From NCBI RefSeq assembly GCF_014905415.1, contig NZ_BNEO01000002.1:868001-932000 (forward strand): a stretch of 64,000 nt of DNA, read 5' to 3'. Positions 33,412 through 40,563 of the stretch are shown one piece after another; the stretch's first letter is position 1; each line of letters begins with the position of its first letter. A program made the position numbers and the translations under genes. Below the pieces are notes generated by a model. It searched no databases, was not told the origin of the DNA, and saw only the letters and a program-made list of their open reading frames with translations. The DNA comes from Virgibacillus salexigens. Lineage in GTDB: Bacteria > Bacillota > Bacilli > Bacillales > Amphibacillaceae.

Positions 33412-33465
33412 AGTAGTAATTAATGAACTTTGACCCTCTATTTTTATTATCTTTTAACTGGTATC

Positions 33466-33512
33466 ATAAGGCAAAACAAGAGCACGAAATAAGGTCTTTC
33501 TCGTTCAATGTA
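33466..33512 (-). repeat. array repeat, degenerate copy
   Basis: AAGAGCACGAAATAAGGTC then TTTCTCGTTCAATG. Stem ACGAAA/TTTCTCGT is visible but the sequence is far from the consensus. Confidence 0.35.
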
Positions 33513-33514
33513 AT

Positions 33515-33782
33515 TCAACACAAACTATTAATTGAACTGTAGACAGATTGTCCAATCTCGTTAGCGAAATGCCTAATAGTTACTGGTTCAGGTGAAACAC
33601 TAAAATGATATTTATCTATAGAAAATCCAATTATAAATATTCCATGATCAGAATACATCGGGATACTCCATTTAATTGACCGTCCAATGTGTGGAAATTA
33701 TTAGCACCATTTTAAAACTTCCGCCATTTATCACGACGTTCAGGTTATCAACACCTGCTAAAAATGTTTCAAATACTTCCAT
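33515..33782 (-). pseudogene. DUF1801 (YdhG/Fra-like) protein, decayed
   Basis: From ATG 33782: MEVFETFLAGVDN in one frame, then PERRDKWRKF, a stop, NNFHTLDGQ in the next, then WSIPMYSDHGIFIIGFSIDK and YHFSVSPEPVTIRHFANEI in the third, ending TGA at 33515. These are the successive motifs of DUF1801 proteins (WxxPMxxxHGTFIIGFSxxKKH). At least two frameshifts and one stop have accumulated. GGGAGAG precedes the start. A dead cassette. Confidence 0.85.
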
Positions 33783-33833
33783 GTCATTCTCTCCCGAATA
33801 AAATTAATTTTCCCCATTATGCCTTATAAAGAA

Positions 33834-33870
33834 CAAACGGGTACAATTCTTATTAACTTCTTGCACCCGA
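33834..33870 (-). repeat. array repeat, copy 16 (divergent)
   Basis: ACAAACGGGTACAATTCTTA then TTAACTTCTTGCACCCG. Stem GGGTaCAA/TTGcACCC keeps the usual unpaired position. Confidence 0.5.
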
Positions 33871-33892
33871 AAGATGGTATGAAGACTCTACT

Positions 33893-34753
33893 TTAATTAT
33901 TTCGTTTTTTAACAGGAACCCAAATTTCTGTTGTTGTATCGTCAACACCCTTAACAATTTCAGGTGCTTCATCTAATTCATATCCAGATGTAGGGAACCA
34001 TTCGGTATAAACCCGTTCCCATGTCGTTGTTAATGCTTCGGGCATTTTTCCAACAGCGTCAAACACAGCCCATGTTTGTTTTGGAATGTTTAGTACTGAT
34101 AATCCTTCTGGACAGTTTTTGGTAGAAATGACCGCAATGTAATATTCAAGGTCTTCATCTTTTTTTTCCTCTCCATGACATGCATTGGCGGTGATGTTCA
34201 GAATTCCTTTTAAATCTACATCTCCATCCTCTAGTTCATGAAGTTTGTTATAATCATCTTCTCCCATTGTACTCCATAACTTAGGATTGAAACCTTCTTC
34301 GTCTGTATTTACCAATTCTTTAAAGCCAATGATCTTGAATGATTCTTTTTCAACAAATTTGTAGTTCATTTTTACATCTCCCTTAACCGCAATTTGGAAG
34401 GTCATTCGAGGATAAGCTTTCAATGGGACGACTTCATTATTTTTGACTGAACTTGGGGTTACTTCGTGTAGCGTTTGAAATGCTCTTGAAAATGAATCTG
34501 GTGAATTGTAACCATACTTAATAGCTACATCAATGACTCTCATGCCACCTTTTTTCAAATCAAAAGCAGCTAAGGTCAAACGTCTTCTACGAACATACTC
34601 CGCTAAAGATATACCTGCTATAAATGAAAACATACGTTTAAAATGATGTTCAGAAAAACAGGCAATCTTTGCAATTTCTCCATAATTTATCTCCTGATCT
34701 AAATGGTTTTCGATATAGTCTACCGCTGCGTTCATATTTTCAAGCAAATCCAT
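33893..34753 (-). CDS. AraC-type regulator with GyrI-like effector domain
   Basis: 286 residues. Residues 1-105 hold the AraC DNA-binding domain (EINYGEIAKIACFSEHHFKRMFSFI, LAEYVRRRRLTLAAFDL, YGYNSPDSFSRAFQTLHEVTPS). Residues 120-284 are the GyrI/Bmr-like ligand domain (MNYKFVEKESFKIIGFKE to TTTEIWVPVKK). This is the plan of Rob/SoxS-like multidrug-responsive activators of Bacilli. It may control an efflux or detoxification gene; no target lies next to it. AAAGGAGG precedes the start. Confidence 0.92.
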   Translation of the reverse strand: MDLLENMNAAVDYIENHLDQEINYGEIAKIACFSEHHFKRMFSFIAGISLAEYVRRRRLTLAAFDLKKGGMRVIDVAIKYGYNSPDSFSRAFQTLHEVTPSSVKNNEVVPLKAYPRMTFQIAVKGDVKMNYKFVEKESFKIIGFKELVNTDEEGFNPKLWSTMGEDDYNKLHELEDGDVDLKGILNITANACHGEEKKDEDLEYYIAVISTKNCPEGLSVLNIPKQTWAVFDAVGKMPEALTTTWERVYTEWFPTSGYELDEAPEIVKGVDDTTTEIWVPVKKRNN

Positions 34754-34879
34754 TCAAATAACCTCCTTTCGCTTTTAAGGATAGCAGAATCGTTATTCAA
34801 TAATCCGATAATTTCTGTTCAGGTTTGTAGGATGTGTATAAATAAGCAAAATAAACTTTATCATGAACAATTTTTCTTT

Positions 34880-34953
34880 TTCCACAATCTGGCCCTATTT
34901 TGCATTACTGGACGCAGTTCCTTGCTCCATAATTGCTCCCTCTACTTGAATAG
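34880..34953 (-). repeat. array repeat, copy 17
   Basis: CCACAATCTGGCCCTATTT, then CTGGACGCAGTTCCTTGC and TCCATAATTGCTCCCTCTAC. Confidence 0.8.
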
Positions 34954-34958
34954 CAAAA

Positions 34959-35708
34959 TTACTTTTTAGCTACTATTAAGAACCTTTTAGAATTTGTACT
35001 TATTCCTTTTTTGGTTCGATTGTTTTCTATGAAATCGTTCAGTATATTAAAGTCCTTCTCTTCCTGACCAAAATAAGGGATGATTGGCGTATGTTTAAGT
35101 AAAAAAATAAGGTCTTCAGGTGTTTGATAAAAATCATCAGCGTTGTAATCAAAGGATTGTACATCTGTAAAACCTGCTTCTTTAAGTTCTCTTATATATC
35201 TCCCTCTTAATGTTCCATCCACTTCTTCAAGAGCTTGCCCTCGACCAAAAGCTCTTTTTAAATTTAATTTATCAGCTTCACTTACTTGTTGCGTTAAAAA
35301 AGTTCCACCAGTTCTTAAAACCTTGGCTACTTCAGTTGCATAAAAAGGTGCGTGACAACTTGAGATTACATCAAAAAAACCATCAGGAAATTGTAAATTA
35401 TCAGAAGGCATTTGGTGAAATCGAACGTTTGATATATTTGCTTTTCTAAGATTTGTTTGAGCTGTTTCCATCATTCCACTTGATATATCAATCCCAATTA
35501 ACAGAAGTAACGAAGAAGCAATTTTTAATACATTCTCTCCTCCACCTGTACCGACGTCTAAAAGAATATCTGAACTTTTGCACCTCTTAGTTACTTCTTC
35601 ATAAAAGTCCCACTTGATGCCTTCAACCGTAACTTGCAATTTACTAAAATCCCATCCGTTTATTTTTCCAACCTTATCGTAAAAGTTTTTATATTCTAAT
35701 TCATTCAT
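34959..35708 (-). CDS. class I SAM-dependent methyltransferase
   Basis: 249 residues. DILLDVGTGGGENVLKIAS is motif I, LIGIDISSGMMETAQ motif post I, then FDVISSCHAPFYATEVAKVLRTGGTFLTQQV. It is of the Methyltransf_11 type, with a C-terminal extension around DFYQTPEDLIFLLKHTPI, the pattern of the RlmA/YxjB-like enzymes. The target may be a small molecule or rRNA. Single-gene cassette. The 290 nt upstream (35709-36000) show nothing else that I can name. Confidence 0.87.
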   Translation of the reverse strand: MNELEYKNFYDKVGKINGWDFSKLQVTVEGIKWDFYEEVTKRCKSSDILLDVGTGGGENVLKIASSLLLLIGIDISSGMMETAQTNLRKANISNVRFHQMPSDNLQFPDGFFDVISSCHAPFYATEVAKVLRTGGTFLTQQVSEADKLNLKRAFGRGQALEEVDGTLRGRYIRELKEAGFTDVQSFDYNADDFYQTPEDLIFLLKHTPIIPYFGQEEKDFNILNDFIENNRTKKGISTNSKRFLIVAKK

Positions 35709-36000
35709 TTTAAAACCTACCTTTCAAATGTTAAAAAACAAGTCACATTAACAGTGTCTTGGCTTCGCAATTAAGCATGTCAACCTACAACGTTCTAAGT
35801 TTTTGATTCCGTGAAAAAGATAGACTACTCTCTTGATGGCTCGTACGCGTTTTTTCTATCCCGAAAACTAATTACTTCGAACAATAAGGAAAGACATTCC
35901 ATTCACCTCATTTGAAAGATTATATTTTTATATTCTCTATTGATGTTAAATTTCCCTGCCCTGTTTATTGATGATTTAAAGCTTAGATTCACATTGCTAT

Positions 36001-36078
36001 TTCCTACTCTTATTCAAGATAATGGCCCTATTCTGAAATAATATTCATTCCTGATAAGCAGCCTTTAATTGAGGAACT
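36001..36078 (-). repeat. array repeat, copy 18, overlapping a stop codon
   Basis: CTTATTCAAGATAATGGCCC, then ATATTCATTCCTGATAAGC and AGCCTTTAATTGAGGAAC. The last residues and TAA of the GNAT gene (36065) are coded by its edge. Confidence 0.75.
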
Positions 36079-36604
36079 CATTTTTTAATATACTCATCCT
36101 TAGTCGATCAACAAACTCACCATTTCTTAAACGGTCTTGTCTTAAAATACCTTCTTCAACGTACCCCATTCTCCTATAGGACTTAATTGCCTTTTCATTA
36201 TCTACTTCCACTCTAAGCCAGATTTTATTTAGTTCTAACTGATTGAATCCCCTTAGCAGCATTTCATTCATTGCAGATAGACCATATCCTTTGCCCCAAT
36301 AGTTTTTATCCCCGATAGCTATCCCTAATTCAGCATGTTTGTTTAACCTATCAATGTTTTTTAAGTCTATCCATCCTATATGTTTCCCATCCTCGGTAAT
36401 GATGGCTTTTTGTTCGTATCCGTTTGTTTTGTTAATACACTTTTGGATCCAATTTTGAGTTTCCTCTCTACTGAAGGGTGGATATTTCTTCGGCATATTT
36501 AAATGCTTTGTTACTTCTTTATCCAGACACCATTGATAACGGTCTTCAACGTCATTCAACGTTAAATCCCTTAATTTAACACTTGGTAAGTTGGCTTGAT
36601 TCAT
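36065..36604 (-). CDS. GNAT acetyltransferase, RimJ/RimL-like
   Basis: 179 residues from ATG 36604 (GGGGGAAG upstream). PSVKLRDLTLNDVEDRYQWCLDKEVTKHLN opens it, AELGIAIGDKNYWGKGYGLSAMNEML is the acyl-CoA motif and IWLRVEVDNEKAIKSYRRMGYVEEG the following strand-helix. This is the RimJ/RimL group (N-terminal or aminoglycoside-like acetylation). Its stop codon lies inside repeat copy 18. Confidence 0.9.
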   Translation of the reverse strand: MNQANLPSVKLRDLTLNDVEDRYQWCLDKEVTKHLNMPKKYPPFSREETQNWIQKCINKTNGYEQKAIITEDGKHIGWIDLKNIDRLNKHAELGIAIGDKNYWGKGYGLSAMNEMLLRGFNQLELNKIWLRVEVDNEKAIKSYRRMGYVEEGILRQDRLRNGEFVDRLRMSILKNEFLN

Positions 36605-36644
36605 TTTTCTTCCCCCATCTTTCCTGCAATCAAATTTACCAACA

Positions 36645-36709
36645 TGCAACAATCTGGTCCAACTGACAGACAAATCTATTACGCAACTACGCCCATTAAT
36701 TTGATAAAA
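36645..36709 (-). repeat. array repeat, copy 19
   Basis: GCAACAATCTGGTCCAACTG, then AAATCTATTACGCAACTACG and CCCATTAATTTGATAAAA. Confidence 0.75.
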
Positions 36710-36712
36710 AGA

Positions 36713-37222
36713 CTAAAATATAGTCTTAATATCGTCCCAACCATATACAAGTTCGTTTAACCCTTTTCCTAATACTTCAATCCTTACGCTATCTATTTCC
36801 TTTGCTCCAAGATGCTCATAAAATAGCCTTGATTTATTTTCTTCCAATACTGATACTGCCATTGAAAAAATGTTTTTGTCTTTTAAGCTTTCAACGACAG
36901 GTTTAAGCAATAATTTGCCTATCCCTTTTCCTTGATGTTCTTTAAGGATATAAATTGCATATAATTCCCCCTTATAATCAGGGTATTTACCCGTTCTTTC
37001 CTCTCCAGCATTGGAGAAACCAACTATTTCACCTTTATTATTTTCCGCAACAAATACATCCTGCTTAAGTATAATATCTTTCCACTTTTTTTCTCTGTTT
37101 TCATAAGTCATCTGTTCCAAATACTCATCTGGAACAATATTGTTATATGTAGTTTTCCAACTATTCACCTGTACTTTTGCAACACCTAAAGCGTCGTTTG
37201 AATTAGCTTTTCTAATCTCCAT
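36713..37222 (-). CDS. GNAT acetyltransferase
   Basis: 169 residues from ATG 37222 (GAGGTG upstream). MEIRKANSNDALGVAKVQVNSW, VPDEYLEQMTYENREKKW, ELYAIYILKEHQGKGIGKLLLKPVVESL and FYEHLGAKEID give a complete GNAT domain. This type is frequent in Bacillus. Substrate unknown. Confidence 0.9.
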   Translation of the reverse strand: MEIRKANSNDALGVAKVQVNSWKTTYNNIVPDEYLEQMTYENREKKWKDIILKQDVFVAENNKGEIVGFSNAGEERTGKYPDYKGELYAIYILKEHQGKGIGKLLLKPVVESLKDKNIFSMAVSVLEENKSRLFYEHLGAKEIDSVRIEVLGKGLNELVYGWDDIKTIF

Positions 37223-37255
37223 AACACACCTCAATTCAAAAATCATTTTTTTCAT

Positions 37256-37317
37256 TAGATGTCCCGATTGCTTAACAACACATTTTAATTATTAGTAATT
37301 AAATAATGTGTTGTTAT
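37256..37317 (-). repeat. array repeat, copy 20 (variant with AT-rich hairpin)
   Basis: TGTCCCGATTGC of the 5' arm is kept, but the inner stem is TAACAACACATT ... AATGTGTTGTTA (37273-37316) with TAATTA repeated inside. The neighbouring gene stops 37314-37316 in the stem. Confidence 0.55.
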
Positions 37318-37676
37318 TCTGAATCTAATTTATATCTAATAAATGTAAAAAGACTGTAACCCAAGGTATATGTTATAGTTAAAGTAATAAAGTTAGATAC
37401 ATTTTGACGAAATACAAGAATCAAAATTACAAAAAGAAACATATTTATCAAAACCAGATTAACGATTGTCCGAACGAACAAGGGGTAGTTTTTTGATTTA
37501 ATTCGACGATCCAAAGTAGTGGCTAGCAACCCCATAAACAACACAAAAAATAATCCAAATAACGATATGGATAGACTATTTTGCTCGACGGTAAAACTAA
37601 TATAAAAAACAGCTACAGATAAAACAACAAAAAGTAAAATCGTAATCCACACTTCAGTTCTTGTTGTCCATTTCAT
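37314..37676 (-). CDS. four-helix membrane protein, unknown
   Basis: 120 residues with hydrophobic segments about 9-27, 33-50, 65-85 and 91-112, and basic loops (DRRIKSKNYP). No family recognised. It lies between repeat copies 20 and 21. Confidence 0.7.
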   Translation of the reverse strand: MKWTTRTEVWITILLFVVLSVAVFYISFTVEQNSLSISLFGLFFVLFMGLLATTLDRRIKSKNYPLFVRTIVNLVLINMFLFVILILVFRQNVSNFITLTITYTLGYSLFTFIRYKLDSE

Positions 37677-37701
37677 CTTTATTACCCCTTTAAAGCAATT
37701 T

Positions 37702-37778
37702 TGTTCTGCAAAATGGCCCTTTTCTTTAAGATTAGGATCTGGTCTTTATTCCGGAAAGCCCCCGTTAATTGAAGAATC
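37702..37778 (-). repeat. array repeat, copy 21
   Basis: TTCTGCAAAATGGCCCTTTT, then ATCTGGTCTTTATTCCGG and AAAGCCCCCGTTAATTGAA. Stem GGTCTTT/AAAGCCCC still pairs despite changed bases. Confidence 0.85.
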
Positions 37779-38383
37779 TATTCAAAGCTCTGTTTAGAGT
37801 TTATGCGATTATTAGCTAAATGGAAAATCGAATACCCTATAATATTAAATAACATAAACACAATAACCCAGCCAATATTTAATCTATTTTGGTCATAGGC
37901 CTTTTTTAGGGACCAAACAGTAAATGAAAACCAATAAAAGATAACACCTAAAAACAAGACTAAAACACTTAAAGTATGGAAACTTCTTCTTTCCGTTACT
38001 ATATACCAATTACTGTCACCGTTACCAGAAGGAAGTAAGTCTACAAATAACGATGTGAAAGCAAAATTTCTGCTGTACTCGAAATTTGGTTTTACGCTTT
38101 CGACATAATCGAATACCTCCCTATAACCATCTATATCTTTAACATTGTAAACTTCGACTTTTGAAATTTGATTAGTATTCTGGACTATTGTATTTAATTT
38201 ATTTTCCATACCTTGTGAACCATCTTTAATAATAGAACGTACTTGTGTAGAAACAACTCCATTCTCTTGCAAGCTTTCTGATTCCTTTGACTGAAGAATA
38301 CTGAAAAAAAGCAAGGCTAATACAATAGAAACTAAAGAAATGTACAACAAAAAATTTGAATAACTTTGAAGATTCTTTTTCAA
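37778..38383 (-). CDS. membrane protein with extracellular loop, unknown
   Basis: 201 residues from TTG 38383, with AAAGGGG 8 nt upstream. One N-terminal helix (YSNFLLYISLVSIVLALLFF), an extracytoplasmic region of about 100 residues, and two C-terminal helices (about residues 138-158 and 170-190). Unknown family. Confidence 0.7.
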   Translation of the reverse strand: MKKNLQSYSNFLLYISLVSIVLALLFFSILQSKESESLQENGVVSTQVRSIIKDGSQGMENKLNTIVQNTNQISKVEVYNVKDIDGYREVFDYVESVKPNFEYSRNFAFTSLFVDLLPSGNGDSNWYIVTERRSFHTLSVLVLFLGVIFYWFSFTVWSLKKAYDQNRLNIGWVIVFMLFNIIGYSIFHLANNRINSKQSFE

Positions 38384-38442
38384 ACTGAACACCCCTTTTG
38401 TTAAAGGTATGTCCAAGAAAAGAAAATGATGAAAGGCTATTA

Positions 38443-38524
38443 TTTATCTAACAATATGGCTCTTTTACGTAATACTGGTACTTATTATTATTTCCTGAAA
38501 AGCACCCGATTGTTTTATAAATTG
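38443..38524 (-). repeat. array repeat, copy 22
   Basis: TCTAACAATATGGCTCTTTT, then TACTGGTACTTATTATTATT and TCCTGAAAAGCACCCGATTG. Stem GGTaCTT/AAAGcACC. Confidence 0.75.
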
Positions 38525-38525
38525 T

Positions 38526-39056
38526 TTACTGTCCTTTATCTTGGTTGTGTGCCCCCATGTTGCATCTCATATCAAATAATAATTCAATCAACGACCCGTG
38601 GTAAGGAATAAATAAGCCTTCCGAAATCATATTGATGATGTCATCTTTCGACGCCCACTTTACCTGTTTCACTTCTTCAGTCGGTAGTGTAAGGTTTGAG
38701 ATGTCTAAACTAGTTTCAATGAGATAATAATCATCAAATCCATTTTCAAAGTTAACAGTTAGGGAGGGGCGGCTGTTTTGAAGATTAAGTGTGTAACCAA
38801 TTTCCTCTTTTACTTCTCTTTCTGCGGCTTGTTGACTGTTTTCACCCGCAACAGCGCTTCCTCCTACGGTAATATCCCACAAGTTCTTCCAATCTCCTTT
38901 ATCTGTTTGTCTCTGTTGAATCAACATTTGTCCAAATTGATTAAACAGACAAACATGAATCACTAAATGATAAGCATCTTGTTCGAATGTATCTCCACGA
39001 TACATTTGCCTGTCCGTCAGATTTCTATCCTTGTCGTAAATATCCCACTTCTCCAT
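38526..39056 (-). CDS. Nudix hydrolase, IDI/YfcD-like
   Basis: 176 residues. MEKWDIYDKDRNLTDRQMYRGD, then YHLVIHVCLFNQFGQMLIQQR and WDITVGGSAVAGENSQQAAEREVKEEIGYTL, which has the full Nudix box with VGGSA before it. This plan is that of the isopentenyl-diphosphate isomerase-like Nudix group (YfcD). It is the first cassette after rinA in transcription order. Confidence 0.9.
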   Translation of the reverse strand: MEKWDIYDKDRNLTDRQMYRGDTFEQDAYHLVIHVCLFNQFGQMLIQQRQTDKGDWKNLWDITVGGSAVAGENSQQAAEREVKEEIGYTLNLQNSRPSLTVNFENGFDDYYLIETSLDISNLTLPTEEVKQVKWASKDDIINMISEGLFIPYHGSLIELLFDMRCNMGAHNQDKGQ

Positions 39057-39118
39057 ACTTCCACTCCTTAATGTTACATTGTCTGTTCCAACTATGACGA
39101 ATTAGGTCAATCCCGTTA

Positions 39119-39179
39119 ACTGTCTCTATTCAGAATGGTGCACTCTTATTCAATTATCTGGCCCGTTAATTGAACAATA
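39119..39179 (-). repeat. array repeat, copy 23 (first in transcription order)
   Basis: CTGTCTCTATTCAGAATGG, then TGCACTCTTATTCAATTATC and TGGCCCGTTAATTGAACAAT. It ends 4 nt from the rinA stop codon, so the array was inserted exactly behind rinA. Confidence 0.8.
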
Positions 39180-39182
39180 TAC

Positions 39183-39620
39183 TCATCTCCACCCCAACAC
39201 TTCCACAGTTATTTGTATAATCTCATCTCTCCAACGCATTGCCTGCCTTTTACTTACATTCAATTCTAAAGCAATGCCATCCCAAGTCAATCGTTTGTTG
39301 GACCAATATTTTACTCTAATTAACTTCTTATACTCATCCGGTAATGCATTATAAACTTGTTCAATCGCATCAGCTATTTCTGTTAGATGATTCAATTGTT
39401 TATGAGTGGTTAATCTAGTTGCGATTCGTTCTGTTGGATTACCAGGATTTCTTACTGAGTTAGCCCCTTTTACAATCGTTGGATCCTCTGGATCCTCATC
39501 AAATGGATTCATGATGTTATCACGTAATCTAGCAATTTCTTTTAATGTATGATAATAGTTATACCATTCCGACTCAACATGTTTAAATGTTATTTTCTTT
39601 GGCTTAATTGCTGTTTGCAT
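39183..39620 (-). CDS. RinA/ArpU-like phage transcriptional activator
   Basis: 145 residues from ATG 39620 (GAGGAGG upstream). KHVESEWYNYYHTLKEIARLRDNI, DAIEQVYNALPDEYKKLIRVKYW and LTWDGIALELNVSKRQAMRWRDEIIQ match the RinA/ArpU sigma-like regulators that turn on packaging and structural genes. It is the last gene of the middle operon; in the ancestral phage the terminase genes would follow. A terminator just upstream may control it. Confidence 0.87.
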   Translation of the reverse strand: MQTAIKPKKITFKHVESEWYNYYHTLKEIARLRDNIMNPFDEDPEDPTIVKGANSVRNPGNPTERIATRLTTHKQLNHLTEIADAIEQVYNALPDEYKKLIRVKYWSNKRLTWDGIALELNVSKRQAMRWRDEIIQITVEVLGWR

Positions 39621-39633
39621 GGTTTTCCTCCTC

Positions 39634-39684
39634 AAAATAAAAAAGGACACCAAACGGACAGCTTATATCTGTCATTTAGTGCCC
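39634..39684 (-). terminator. terminator directly upstream of rinA
   Basis: Minus strand: GGGCACTAAATGACAG, loop of 7, CTGTCCGTTTGGTGTCC, then TTTTTTATTTT. The ribosome site of rinA follows within 6 nt. It could end the early transcript or act as an attenuator that must be overcome to make the late activator. Confidence 0.75.
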
Positions 39685-39703
39685 TGGTTGTTCCAGTAGC
39701 TTA

Positions 39704-39907
39704 TTATTTTTCGACCAACACTTTCTGTATTTTTTTCGCATCCTCAATTGATTGATTATAAAGAGTCGTTAATTCATAACCTTCTTCTTTTGAAATCATT
39801 CTTGAAATTTCATATATTCTATTTTTCTTCTCTCAAGCGCTCCATTTCAGATTTTACTCTTAGAGATTTTTTACCAACATTTATTAATGGTTTTAAATCG
39901 TTGCCAT
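39704..39907 (-). pseudogene. small phage protein, probably frameshifted
   Basis: Two frames give LKPLINVGKKSLRVKSEMERL plus REEK, then a stop, and RIYEISRMISKEEGYELTTL plus YNQSIEDAKKIQKVLVEK in the next. They read as one charged helical protein broken in a run of five A; no start codon fits the first part. Low certainty. Confidence 0.4.
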
Positions 39908-39918
39908 TTTATACCCAC

Positions 39919-40083
39919 CTATTTCGTATACTTAACCTCATATCGACCAAGCTTGCCATCCTGCCATCTCTGAATGATCTCTCCAAATCCCGTTGGTGGC
40001 TTATCCAATTTTTCAAGTTTCCCTTCAATAACTCGATATACCGCATCCTCGTTTAAATCTACAGTTGCTTTTAGTTCTTTCAT
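39919..40083 (-). CDS. 54-residue phage protein
   Basis: MKELKATVDLNEDAVYRVIE, then GKLEKLDKPPTGFGEIIQRW and QDGKLGRYEVKYTK. GGGGGT precedes the ATG. Small, charged, no known domain; its place between RusA and RinA is typical of uncharacterised middle genes. Confidence 0.65.
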   Translation of the reverse strand: MKELKATVDLNEDAVYRVIEGKLEKLDKPPTGFGEIIQRWQDGKLGRYEVKYTK

Positions 40084-40190
40084 GACCTAACCCCCACATC
40101 TTAAAATAAAGCCAATCTGAGCGTTTCTATTTTTAAAATGAATAAATCTACTAATCTAGTAATAAAACGCCCAGAATCGGTAGATATATT

Positions 40191-40562
40191 TTAATTTGCT
40201 ATATTTCCATAAGAATCCAATTCATAAATTTCAATCTCTGTCCGTTGATCTTCTTTTTCGCAAGGAATAATCCTTGATTCCATGTGTTTAACCTGGCTAT
40301 CATCCTTGTACACGATCTTATTGAGAGCATCGGTCACACCTTTGAATAGGTTGTCGATGTCAGCCCTGTTTCCATGTATAAAATGTGTTAGCCTAACACC
40401 TACATGCCCCTCAATCGGTTTTCCTTTTATATGCTGCTTAGCAATCCATCCAACTTGCCTTTTATAAACCAGATAACGCTGTGCGTATTTATTTTTATAC
40501 ATGCTCTTTTTAGTCATTCTGACAGCTGGTACTGGCTTTCCTCGTATGGTAAATTGAATCAT
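40191..40562 (-). CDS. RusA-type Holliday junction resolvase
   Basis: 123 residues: MIQFTIRGKPVPAVRMTKKS, then HVGVRLTHFIHGNRADIDNLFKGVTDALNKIVYKDDSQVKHMESRI. The conserved Asp residues DxDN...D.L....Y.DD are all present. It cuts four-way junctions made by the recombination genes upstream. Confidence 0.92.
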   Translation of the reverse strand: MIQFTIRGKPVPAVRMTKKSMYKNKYAQRYLVYKRQVGWIAKQHIKGKPIEGHVGVRLTHFIHGNRADIDNLFKGVTDALNKIVYKDDSQVKHMESRIIPCEKEDQRTEIEIYELDSYGNIAN

Positions 40563-40563
40563 T

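Larger units (their letters stand above)
22000..39182. mobile_element. integron-like gene cassette array inside the prophage
   Basis: About 25 small genes or gene remnants, nearly all on the minus strand, alternate with some 24 copies of a roughly 70-nt imperfect palindrome in one orientation. Units have one or two ORFs. The repeat edge often lies 0-20 nt from the stop codon, and once the stop lies inside the repeat (36065). Functions are typical of integron cassettes: GNAT, Nudix, hydrolase, deaminase, methyltransferase, small membrane proteins. The first repeat abuts the rinA stop; the last lies before the packaging genes. No integron integrase is present in the window. The cassette name and the recombination mode are inference. 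Confidence 0.8.

Noticed and set aside
22000-39182. Regular repeats could be a CRISPR array.
   Set aside because: Spacers are whole genes of 200-1100 nt, the repeats are imperfect and about 70 nt long, and no cas gene is present.
40084-40190. GCGTTT/AAACGC arms around a TACTA/TAGTA hairpin behind rusA.
   Set aside because: Long AT-rich loop and no T-tract; too weak to call a terminator.
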